DNA of 10,573 bases. Source: an uncultured Prevotella sp. (GTDB lineage Bacteria; Bacteroidota; Bacteroidia; Bacteroidales; Bacteroidaceae). The stretch's first letter is position 1. Every line of letters starts with the position of its first letter. The notes under the pieces are model-generated. The model was given only the letters and a program-made list of their open reading frames with translations, searched no databases and was not told the origin of the DNA. The stretch lies in the NCBI GenBank assembly GCA_937916405.1, contig CALFUF010000045.1:1-10573 (forward strand), in the 5' to 3' direction. Positions 1-6,217 of this stretch are shown piece after piece. Position numbers and translations under genes: made by a program.

Positions 1-120
1 AACAATCTCAGAGCATCCCCTGCTATGCAAAATATGTCAGAACATGTATATTATTTCGAGTAACAAAGAATCTTGTACAGATTACCCTATTCTACACATC
101 CTTGTTATATGAACTGGCTT

Positions 121-130
121 TAGTCGACTA
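121..130. repeat. 10-bp perfect palindrome at a predicted transcription start
   Basis: TAGTCGACTA is perfectly self-complementary and begins immediately after the -7 box of the leftward promoter. Its placement over the expected start site would suit a repressor operator, but it is short and no regulator is visible nearby. Confidence 0.3.
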
Positions 131-162
131 CAAAGATAATTACTTTTTTTGAAAAAAACAAA
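131..162 (-). promoter_or_regulatory. Putative Bacteroidota sigma-factor promoter pointing left
   Basis: On the minus strand the -7 box reads TATCTTTG (131-138), a full match to TAnnTTTG. A TTTG -33 box (159-162) lies 20 nt upstream, against the usual 19. Transcription would start near 121-127, inside the palindrome TAGTCGACTA, and run off the left edge. The motif match is seen directly; activity is inferred. Confidence 0.5.
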
Positions 163-289
163 AAAATCCTATTTTTTATATACAACAAGGAAAATTTCTA
201 TATAAGTCAAACCCTTTTACCGACAAATTCTTCTTGTTATTTAGGAATAATGACCTGTTGAAGAAAAAGTACCACTAAAGGCTTCTGAA

Positions 290-801
290 TTATTCCGTCC
301 CGCCGTCCTTTTCTTTTTGTTCCTTTCTGCTCTTCAGTTCATCCATATAGCCGGCAGTGACGATACCTGAGAGAAGGGCGATAATGGCGATTCCCACCAT
401 CGAGGATATAATACTAATCACTCTACCGATGTTGGAGACGGGATACAGGTCACCATAGCCTACTGTTGTCAATGTACAGGCAGCCCAGTAGAAGGCATCA
501 AAGAAATTACTAAAGAGATACTGCCCCGTCTCTGGATTGATATCCTCTTCCGCATTAAACATGATCAATGCCGTGATGAAGATATAGAAGATTGCCAACG
601 ACAGGACCGTGCACAGGATCTTACCTTGTTTGCGGATGACAGCAAGTATGATTCCCAGTGGTTCGAAATATCGGATGAACTTGATGACACGCAAGACCTT
701 CAGGAATCGTGATATTCGCACAATCTTGAAGGACGGGGCAATCAGGTTGAAGAATTGTTCTGAGGTTCTATGATTCCATAGATTGTTTCTCGTATTCCCA
801 T
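290..801 (-). pseudogene. Voltage-gated-type potassium channel, S1-S3 deleted and frameshifted
   Basis: The intact 3' part (290-721 and in-frame codons just upstream) encodes an arginine/lysine-rich S4-like helix (FLKVLRVIKFIRY), an S5 segment, a pore loop with the selectivity filter TVGYGD, an S6 segment and a charged tail, all features of six-helix K+ channels of the inner membrane. The usual protein is about 250-280 residues; S1-S3 are absent. The probable original start is ATG at 799-801, 21 nt after the typA stop. It reads MGIRETIYGIIEPQNNSST and then TGA (742-744). This resembles the cytoplasmic N-terminus of Bacteroidales channels. The S4 side continues in another frame upstream of 721 (NLIAPSFKIVRISRF). 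A deletion of roughly 300 bp with a frame change near 742-755 explains both halves. The GTG at 719-721 is only the longest-ORF start. The S6 motif has L where I would expect P (IALLSG). A small S4-pore protein cannot be fully excluded. Confidence 0.7.
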
Positions 802-822
802 TTCCGCACAGGTCCTATCTTG

Positions 823-2625
823 TTATTGCTTATTCGCTTTTTTACGCTGGTCATGGTCAAGGATGATCTTGCGCATACGCATTGACTTGGGAGTCACCTC
901 TACCAACTCGTCTTCCTTGATATACTCTAAGCATTCCTCCAGTGACATGACAGTCTTGGGGATGATACGAGCCTTGTCGTCAGTACCCGATGCACGGACG
1001 TTCGTCAACTGCTTTGCCTTGGCGACATTCACCACGAGGTCGTTGTCATGCACATGCTCGCCGACTACCTGTCCCATATACACCTCCTCACCCGGGTCGA
1101 TGAAGAACTTTCCTCTATCTTGCAGTTTATCAATCGAGTAAGCGAAAGCGGTACCTGTCTCCAACGCAATCATAGAACCATTGACACGACGCTCGATGTC
1201 ACCCTTGTAAGGCTGGTACTCCTTGAAGCGGTGTGCCATGATTGCCTCACCCTGAGAAGCCGTCAGCACGTTAGTACGCAGTCCGATGATACCACGGGAG
1301 GGGATATCGAACTCGATATTGGTACGATCTCCCTGACTCTCCATCGATGTCATCTCACCCTTACGACGAGTCACCATATCAATCATCTTAGAGGCGAACT
1401 CCTCTGGTACATTGATGGTCAGTTCCTCGATAGGCTCACATTTCTGTCCGTCTATCTCCTTATAGATCACCTGTGGCTGTCCCACCTGCAACTCATAGCC
1501 CTCACGGCGCATCGTCTCGATGAGGACGGAGAGGTGCAGCACACCACGGCCACTGACTACCCAACGGTCGGTGGCATCCTCGAAGGGCTCCACCCGCAGG
1601 GCGAGGTTCTTCTCCAGTTCCTTCTCTAAACGGTCGTTGATATGACGGCTGGTGACGAACTTACCCTCCTTGCCGAAGAAAGGAGAGTCGTTGATGGTGA
1701 AGAGCATCGACATGGTAGGCTCGTCGATAGCGATAGGAGGCAGCGACTCCGGGTTCTCTACATCACAGATGGTATCACCGATCTCAAATTTCTCCAAACC
1801 AATGACGGCACAGATATCACCACAGTCTACCTGGTCGGTACGGGTATGTCCCATACCATCGAAAGTATGCAGTTCCTTGATTTTCGTCTTCTCCATAGTA
1901 CCGTCACGATGGGCGATGGTCACCTGCTGTCCGTCTTTCAGACTGCCACGATGCACACGACCCACAGCGATACGACCCGTATAACTCGAATAGTCGAGAG
2001 ACGTGATCAGCATCTGGGGCGTACCCTCTATCTGCTTAGGAGCAGGAATCACCTCCACGATCTTATCCAACAGGTAGGTGATGTCGTTGGTGGGCTTGTT
2101 ATAATCCTCACCCATCCAGCCGTTCTTCGCAGAGCCATAGACCACAGGGAAGTCCAACTGATCCTCTGTCGCATCGAGGGAGAACATCAGGTCGAAGACC
2201 ATCTCATAGACCTCCTCCGGACGACAGTTAGGCTTGTCGACCTTATTCACGACCACGATGGGCTTCAGTCCGATCTGAAGTGCCTTCTGTAACACGAAAC
2301 GAGTCTGTGGCATCGGGCCCTCGAAAGCGTCGACCAACAGCAGACAGCCGTCCGCCATGTTGAGCACACGCTCCACCTCACCACCAAAGTCAGAGTGTCC
2401 CGGGGTGTCGATGATATTGATTTTTGTTCCTTTCCAGTTGATACTTACATTCTTCGACAGAATCGTGATGCCTCGCTCACGCTCAAGGTCGTTAGCGTCC
2501 AACACCTGGCTACTCAGGTTCTGTCCCTCACGGAACAGGTTGCCTGCCAGCATCATCTTGTCCACGAGCGTCGTCTTGCCGTGGTCTACGTGTGCGATAA
2601 TCGCTATGTTACGGATATCCTGCAT
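823..2625 (-). CDS. typA: Translational GTPase TypA/BipA
   Basis: This is a ribosome-associated GTPase of the EF-G/LepA superfamily, involved in ribosome assembly and in growth under stress or low temperature. From the ATG at 2623-2625 it has 600 residues, the normal family length. G motifs visible: G1 AHVDHGKT (11-18), G2 region RERGITI (49-55), G3 DTPGH (73-77), G4 NKVD (127-130) and G5 GSAK (164-167), followed by the EF-G-like beta-barrel and C-terminal domains. The open frame extends 20 codons further upstream to 2685, but family members start MQDIRNIAIIAHVDHGKTT and the predicted promoter -7 box (2650-2657) lies inside that extension, so I use 2625. There is no Shine-Dalgarno; the leader is A-rich (TTAAAGAAAATAGTT). 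The gene is divergent from rpsO, and the decayed channel gene follows 21 nt downstream. Confidence 0.97.
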   Translation of the reverse strand: MQDIRNIAIIAHVDHGKTTLVDKMMLAGNLFREGQNLSSQVLDANDLERERGITILSKNVSINWKGTKINIIDTPGHSDFGGEVERVLNMADGCLLLVDAFEGPMPQTRFVLQKALQIGLKPIVVVNKVDKPNCRPEEVYEMVFDLMFSLDATEDQLDFPVVYGSAKNGWMGEDYNKPTNDITYLLDKIVEVIPAPKQIEGTPQMLITSLDYSSYTGRIAVGRVHRGSLKDGQQVTIAHRDGTMEKTKIKELHTFDGMGHTRTDQVDCGDICAVIGLEKFEIGDTICDVENPESLPPIAIDEPTMSMLFTINDSPFFGKEGKFVTSRHINDRLEKELEKNLALRVEPFEDATDRWVVSGRGVLHLSVLIETMRREGYELQVGQPQVIYKEIDGQKCEPIEELTINVPEEFASKMIDMVTRRKGEMTSMESQGDRTNIEFDIPSRGIIGLRTNVLTASQGEAIMAHRFKEYQPYKGDIERRVNGSMIALETGTAFAYSIDKLQDRGKFFIDPGEEVYMGQVVGEHVHDNDLVVNVAKAKQLTNVRASGTDDKARIIPKTVMSLEECLEYIKEDELVEVTPKSMRMRKIILDHDQRKKANKQ

Positions 2626-2649
2626 AACTATTTTCTTTAAAATCGGGTG

Positions 2650-2657
2650 CAAAATTA
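2650..2657 (-). promoter_or_regulatory. -7 box of the typA promoter
   Basis: On the minus strand TAATTTTG matches TAnnTTTG exactly and sits 25-32 bp upstream of the chosen typA ATG. At 19-nt spacing the -33 position (2677-2680) does not read TTTG, because the same bases belong to the rpsO -33 box. The promoter is therefore predicted to be the weaker of the pair. Confidence 0.5.
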
Positions 2658-2677
2658 CTACTTTTTTCTGAGAAAAG

Positions 2678-2708
2678 TTTGTCATTTAAAGAAAATGTAT
2701 TAATTTTG
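2678..2708 (+). promoter_or_regulatory. rpsO promoter, consensus Bacteroidota type
   Basis: TTTG (2678-2681), a 19-nt spacer, then TAATTTTG (2701-2708): a full match to the -33/-7 consensus of the Bacteroidota primary sigma factor. Transcription should start a few bases after 2708, giving an rpsO leader of about 80 nt. Confidence 0.75.
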
Positions 2709-2734
2709 CACCCGCATTTGACGATGTACCCCAT

Positions 2735-2758
2735 GGATGATGACTGTGGCAGGCATCC
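2735..2758 (+). promoter_or_regulatory. Possible structured element in the rpsO leader
   Basis: GGATG (2735-2739) can pair with CATCC (2754-2758), and inside it CTG (2744-2746) with CAG (2750-2752) around a TGG loop. S15 autoregulates through its mRNA leader in several phyla, using different folds, so a leader structure is plausible here. Pairing is short and asymmetric; I cannot assign it to a known S15 leader class. Confidence 0.25.
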
Positions 2759-2796
2759 GAAAGATGTATTATATTAACAATTAAATCATCATAATT

Positions 2797-3066
2797 ATGT
2801 ATTTAGATCAAGCAAAAAAGAAAGAGATCTTTGAGAAGCATGGTAAGAACGTAACAGACACTGGTTCAGCAGAGAGCCAGATTGCCCTGTTCACCTTCCG
2901 TATCAAGCATCTGACAGAGCACCTGAAGCAGAACCACAAGGACTTCGGTACCGCTCGCTCACTTACAAAGATGGTAGGTCAGCGTCGTAAGCTCCTGAAG
3001 TATCTCTACAACAAGGACATCAACCGCTACCGTTCTATTATCAAGGAACTCGGTCTGCGTAAATAA
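2797..3066 (+). CDS. rpsO: 30S ribosomal protein S15 (uS15)
   Basis: S15 is a primary 16S rRNA-binding protein that helps organise the platform of the small subunit and contributes to an intersubunit bridge. At 89 residues it has the standard length. Family signatures are visible: the N-terminal helix ending in TGSAESQIA (residues about 22-30), the loop HLKQNHKDF (42-50) with the conserved His and Asp of the RNA-binding surface, and R/K-rich GQRRKLLKYL (61-70). The start follows an A/T-rich leader without a Shine-Dalgarno, as usual in this phylum. It is monocistronic: its own consensus promoter lies upstream and a strong terminator 12 bases after the stop. Confidence 0.98.
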   Translation: MYLDQAKKKEIFEKHGKNVTDTGSAESQIALFTFRIKHLTEHLKQNHKDFGTARSLTKMVGQRRKLLKYLYNKDINRYRSIIKELGLRK

Positions 3067-3078
3067 ACGATGTAAGAA

Positions 3079-3118
3079 AAAAAAGAATCCCGCTCCAATT
3101 GGAACGGGATTCTTTTTT
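3079..3118. terminator. Bidirectional intrinsic terminator between rpsO and the GH28 gene
   Basis: A 14-bp perfect stem pairs 3079-3092 (AAAAAAGAATCCCG) with 3105-3118 (CGGGATTCTTTTTT). After one C/A mismatch it continues with TCC/GGA around an AATT loop. A-tracts on one side and T-tracts on the other give a U-tail in both directions, so it can end rpsO (plus) and the pectinase transcript (minus), whose stop codon begins at 3123. Confidence 0.92.
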
Positions 3119-3120
3119 GT

Positions 3121-4593
3121 TTATTTCTGAAGCGTGATATTCACGTTTTTCTTCTTGATATTCTCGCAATTAGTGAAGACCGCGTCTTTCTTGGCGAGGA
3201 TATTCACATCCTTCAACGTGATACCCTTAATAGGCATCTCTGGGAGTCCGTTAAACTCCATGGCACGCCCTGCACCATTACAGATAATGTCCTCGATATT
3301 GATATTACGGAAGATAGGAGTCTCCTCCGTTACAGGCATCTTAGTGGTATTGTCGGGGTTGTCGCCATCAGCAAGCATCTCGGCAACAGACTTTCCACCA
3401 TAATACATATTAAAGGTGATGGCATCCGTCTTGATGTCTGTCATCGAGATTCCCTTGATGAAGATATTCTCCACGATACCGCCACGACCACGGGTAGACT
3501 TAAAGCGCAAGCCGACATCAGTACCGAGGAACTGGCAGTTCTCCACGAGGATGTTCTTCACGCCACCACTCATCTCCGAGCCGACGACGAAACCACCATG
3601 TCCTGCGAATACGGTACAGCCGTCAACCACCACGTTCTCGCAAGGAATGCCACGACGACGACCGTCAGCATCCTTACCACTCTTGATACAGATACCATCA
3701 TCACCTGCGTCAAAACGAGAGTTGACAATCAGCACGTTCTTACAAGACTCCAAGTCCAAGGCATCACCATTCTGCGCATAACTGGGGTTTCGTACCAGTA
3801 CCTGATCGATGATGACATTCTCACTCATCAGCGGATGGAGGTTCCATGCAGGAGAGTTCTGGAAGATGACCCCTTTCAGCATCACGTTCTTACACTGTAC
3901 GAGAGATATCATCACTGGACGCAGGAAACGCTTGATGGCATTCCACTCCTCTTCGGTCTGTGCATTAGGCACATTCATGTTGGCACCTTTCTCACCACGG
4001 GCATATCCAGCAGAGGGCACCCAATAGCCGGGTTTCATCTCCTGACTGCCAGGGATGGCAAGTAACTCCTTCCAATGTGCCTCTGTCACCTTTCCTTTCT
4101 TGACAGGACGCCAGTACTGACCATTACCGTCTATCACGCCCTTACCTGTTATAGCGATATTCGTAGCCCCTTTGGCATAGATAGGAGACTGCAAACGACG
4201 GGTGTCCAGTCCCTCGAAGGATGTCTCTATGATAGGATACAAGCTCTCGTCAGCGGCAAAGAGAATGACGGCACCAGCCTTGAGATGCAGTTCGATATTA
4301 CTCTTCAGAACGATAGGACCTGTGTGCCATACACCCTGTGGCACCACCAGTTTACCACCACCCTTCTTACTCAAAGCGTCAATCGCCTTGGCAAAAGCCT
4401 CGGTATTAAGGGTCACGCCATCCCCCACAGCACCAAAGTCGGTCAGTTTCACCGAGTTGTCGGGAATGACAGGAGCACTAACTTCCGGCATGTTAAAAGG
4501 CAACTTCTCCGTAAATTTCTTGTAGGGGTTGTCTGCTTGTGCGCAAAGGCTCACAGCCATTGCGGCAACGATGGTCAGAAATAGTTTCTTCAT
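3121..4593 (-). CDS. Secreted GH28 polygalacturonase-type glycoside hydrolase
   Basis: This is a right-handed beta-helix enzyme predicted to hydrolyse alpha-1,4-galacturonosyl linkages in pectin, probably in the periplasm or at the surface. A Sec signal peptide is clear (MKKLFLTIVAAMAVSLCAQA, likely cut after residue 20); the Cys is not in a good lipobox. The pectate-lyase-like N-terminal motif VKLTDFGAVGDG is at 48-59. GH28 signatures in order: NGDALD (275-280, the NTD-type motif carrying the first Asp), DAGDDG (295-300, the paired Asp), GHGG (331-334) and RFK (363-365, RxK). All catalytic elements are present, so it should be active. The 490-residue length is usual for Bacteroidales members, with an insert around 160-225. 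It begins 26 nt after folK and is probably cotranscribed, although a weak promoter inside the folK end is possible. The exact substrate (homogalacturonan or rhamnogalacturonan) cannot be read from sequence. No SusC/SusD genes are nearby. Confidence 0.93.
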   Translation of the reverse strand: MKKLFLTIVAAMAVSLCAQADNPYKKFTEKLPFNMPEVSAPVIPDNSVKLTDFGAVGDGVTLNTEAFAKAIDALSKKGGGKLVVPQGVWHTGPIVLKSNIELHLKAGAVILFAADESLYPIIETSFEGLDTRRLQSPIYAKGATNIAITGKGVIDGNGQYWRPVKKGKVTEAHWKELLAIPGSQEMKPGYWVPSAGYARGEKGANMNVPNAQTEEEWNAIKRFLRPVMISLVQCKNVMLKGVIFQNSPAWNLHPLMSENVIIDQVLVRNPSYAQNGDALDLESCKNVLIVNSRFDAGDDGICIKSGKDADGRRRGIPCENVVVDGCTVFAGHGGFVVGSEMSGGVKNILVENCQFLGTDVGLRFKSTRGRGGIVENIFIKGISMTDIKTDAITFNMYYGGKSVAEMLADGDNPDNTTKMPVTEETPIFRNINIEDIICNGAGRAMEFNGLPEMPIKGITLKDVNILAKKDAVFTNCENIKKKNVNITLQK

Positions 4594-4619
4594 AATAGTA
4601 TTGTTTTATAGATTAGTAT

Positions 4620-5078
4620 TTATTGTATCTCTTTCAAAGGCTTCATCACGAAGTCACGCTCAGACATCAACGGATGTGGTATCTTCAAATCGGGCTCGTC
4701 CACTGTCAGGTCGTCATAGAGCAAAATATCGATGTCAATGGGACGGTCACTATAGAGGTGAGAGGTGAGAGGTGAGAGGTGAGAGGTGAGAGAGGAGGGG
4801 TGAGAGAGGAGCGTTGTTTTCTTCTTGCGCCCCAGTTCCCGCTCAATCTTCTGTGTCGCCTTGAGAACCTGTCGTGGGGTACATACCGTCTCACAGAGGA
4901 TGACCCCGTTCATGAAAGGATGGTCGGACTCAAACCCCCAAGGAGCGGTCTCTATCAGCGATGACTGCCGGACGACATCCCCTACCCGCTCATGGATAAG
5001 GGCTATTGCCCTCCTGATGATTTTCTCCCTGTCACCGAGATTAGAGCCCAGTCCCAGATACACCTGATGCTTAGTCAT
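4620..5078 (-). CDS. folK: 2-amino-4-hydroxy-6-hydroxymethyldihydropteridine pyrophosphokinase (HPPK)
   Basis: HPPK transfers pyrophosphate from ATP to 6-hydroxymethyl-dihydropterin in cytoplasmic folate synthesis. Visible motifs: GSNLGDRE (11-18), the substrate-pocket stretch ETAPWGFESDHPFMN (43-57), ERELGRKKK (79-87), and the metal-binding pair in DRPIDIDIL (D115 and D117), then IPHPLMSERDFV (133-144). Residues about 90-109, between the basic loop and the Asp pair, are not family sequence: they are a low-complexity S/T/L/H/P stretch translated from a 7-bp tandem repeat. Its position corresponds to the mobile catalytic loop 3 of HPPK. The total of 152 residues is therefore slightly longer than I expect for Bacteroidales members. 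The frame is intact, so the enzyme is probably made, but its loop is altered. The ATG overlaps the queA end (8 nt), implying translational coupling. Confidence 0.93.
   Translation of the reverse strand: MTKHQVYLGLGSNLGDREKIIRRAIALIHERVGDVVRQSSLIETAPWGFESDHPFMNGVILCETVCTPRQVLKATQKIERELGRKKKTTLLSHPSSLTSHLSPLTSHLYSDRPIDIDILLYDDLTVDEPDLKIPHPLMSERDFVMKPLKEIQ
4754..4809. repeat. Heptanucleotide tandem repeat inside folK
   Basis: Five perfect copies of AGAGGTG (4754-4788, plus strand) are followed by three imperfect ones (4789-4809), 56 bp in all. Because 7 is not a multiple of 3, gain or loss of one or two units changes the reading frame downstream, where the catalytic Asp pair is encoded; three units restore it. 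On the coding strand the repeat has no stop in the used frame and reads as a cycling LTSHLSP peptide. Confidence 0.95.
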
Positions 5079-6213
5079 CGAGTATCAGCATCGCATCACC
5101 ATAGCATCCAAACATAAAGCCGTTCTTCACAGCCTGCTCATAAGCCTCATAGACTAACTCATAACCGCCAAATGCAGCTGCTGCCATCATCATGGTAGAC
5201 TCAGGATGGTAGAAATTGGTTATCAGTGAGTCGGCAAGTCCAAACTCATAGGGTGGGAAAATGAACTTATTCGTCCATCCATCATATTCCTTCAACATAC
5301 CGTCGGTACCCACCGCAGACTCCGTGGCACGCAGGGTGCTGACACCCACGGCACAGATATGATGTCCGCCATTTTTAGCCTCGTTTACTATCTGACAAGC
5401 CTCCGCATTGACAATCATCTGTTCCGAGCTCATCTTATGCTTGGTAAGATCTTCCACCTCTATCGGGTCAAAGCACCCTAAACCGCAATGTACGGTGATG
5501 TAAGAGAAATTGACCCCGTAAATCTCCAGACGCTTCATCAGCTCACGACTGAAATGCAGTCCAGAGGCAGGAGCGGTCACAGCACCCTCGTTCTTGGCGT
5601 AGATGGTCTGGAAGTTCTCCATATCATCAGCCGTCACCTCACGATTATCCATAATATAACGAGGTACGGGAGCAGAGCCCAGGGCAAATAGCTCACGCTT
5701 AAACTCATCATGAGGACAGTCATAGAGGAAACGCAGTGTTCGCCCACGACTCGTTGTGTTGTCTATCACCTCAGCCACCATAGGACCATCCTCGTCGAAA
5801 AACAGTTTATTGCCAATACGGATCTTACGAGCCGGCTCCACCAGAACATCCCAAAGGCGTAACTCCTCATTAAGCTCACGCAACAGGAACACCTCTATCT
5901 TGGCATCCGTCTTCTCCTTGGTACCATAAAGACGTGCTGGGAATACCTTCGTGTCGTTGAGGACGATGGTATCACCCTCACCGAAATAGTTGATGATGTC
6001 ACGGAACAGTAATGGCTGGTCAGTATCCTTACCATCATCATCTTTCTTGAACATGTCGATGGTCTGGCTCTTACGATGCACTACCATCAGCCGGCACTCA
6101 TCACGGCGATATACCTTCTCGACGGTGCCATCCTCATTCTCAAACGTCTTGTGAGGTGGCTCTAATGCCACTTGTGTCTCTGGCAACTTAAATTTGAATT
6201 GTGATAGTTTCAT
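5071..6213 (-). CDS. queA: S-adenosylmethionine:tRNA ribosyltransferase-isomerase
   Basis: QueA moves the ribosyl part of SAM onto preQ1 at the wobble position of tRNAs with GUN anticodons, giving epoxyqueuosine. From ATG 6211-6213 it has 380 residues (E. coli about 356). Visible conserved blocks include DTIVLNDTKVFPARLYG, TAPASGLHFSRELMKRLE, VHCGLGCFDPIEVEDLTKHKM, and near the C-terminus GWTNKFIFPPYEFGLADSL followed by ITNFYHPESTMMMAAAAFGG. The classic GTT..R..E block is here GVSTLRATES, which I believe is a Prevotella-type variant rather than decay. The open frame continues 42 codons upstream to 6339, but that part overlaps truB and is not family sequence, while MKLSQFKFKLPE is the usual Bacteroidales start. 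It lies 4 nt after the truB stop and overlaps folK by 8 nt, so it sits inside the operon. Confidence 0.96.
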   Translation of the reverse strand: MKLSQFKFKLPETQVALEPPHKTFENEDGTVEKVYRRDECRLMVVHRKSQTIDMFKKDDDGKDTDQPLLFRDIINYFGEGDTIVLNDTKVFPARLYGTKEKTDAKIEVFLLRELNEELRLWDVLVEPARKIRIGNKLFFDEDGPMVAEVIDNTTSRGRTLRFLYDCPHDEFKRELFALGSAPVPRYIMDNREVTADDMENFQTIYAKNEGAVTAPASGLHFSRELMKRLEIYGVNFSYITVHCGLGCFDPIEVEDLTKHKMSSEQMIVNAEACQIVNEAKNGGHHICAVGVSTLRATESAVGTDGMLKEYDGWTNKFIFPPYEFGLADSLITNFYHPESTMMMAAAAFGGYELVYEAYEQAVKNGFMFGCYGDAMLILDD

Positions 6214-6217
6214 ATAT

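Larger units (their letters stand above)
1..289. other. AT-rich intergenic region, no gene found
   Basis: This stretch lies downstream of the channel pseudogene and has no credible coding sequence. On the minus strand, the ATGs below position 130 each hit a stop within a few codons. It contains a leftward Bacteroidota-type promoter (131-162), a 10-bp palindrome (121-130) and a T7-G-A7 inverted repeat (144-158). I see no tRNA, no convincing terminator and no repeat array. The likely role is the 5' region of a leftward gene whose start lies outside the window, with a leader of at least about 125 nt. Confidence 0.6.
2644..2714. repeat. 14-bp perfect inverted repeat spanning the typA/rpsO divergent promoters
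   Basis: CGGGTGCAAAATTA (2644-2657) and TAATTTTGCACCCG (2701-2714) are exact reverse complements separated by 43 bp. Each arm contains the -7 box of one gene plus six or seven further matching bases (GCACCCG) over the start region. The -7 consensus alone does not explain that extension. Confidence 0.8.

Noticed and set aside
144..158. T7-G-A7 inverted repeat as a terminator for the channel gene
   Set aside because: A pure A/T stem with a single-base centre is not a stable hairpin and lies about 130 bp past the stop codon.
1048..2292. Long plus-strand open frames opposite typA (such as 1048-1629 and 1642-2292)
   Set aside because: They are antisense shadows of a strongly conserved gene; their translations are His/Thr/Arg-rich with no recognisable domain or start signal.
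2626..2685. 20-codon N-terminal extension of typA
   Set aside because: The family starts at MQDIRN, and the predicted promoter lies inside the extension.
2688..2700. 13-mer AAAGAAAATGTAT shared with 9048-9060
   Set aside because: It is A-rich and sits at different places relative to the promoters, so chance is the simplest explanation.
3598..4584. Plus-strand open frames opposite the GH28 gene
   Set aside because: Antisense to a gene with intact catalytic motifs; no family features in the translations.
4608..4638. Possible promoter for the GH28 gene within the folK 3' end (TTTG at 4635-4638, 19 nt, TAATCTAT)
   Set aside because: The -33 box is good, but the -7 box departs from TAnnTTTG at most of its second half.
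4706..4894. 62-codon frame overlapping folK
   Set aside because: It is an alternative frame of folK running through the heptamer repeat; useful only to show what a slipped frame would encode.
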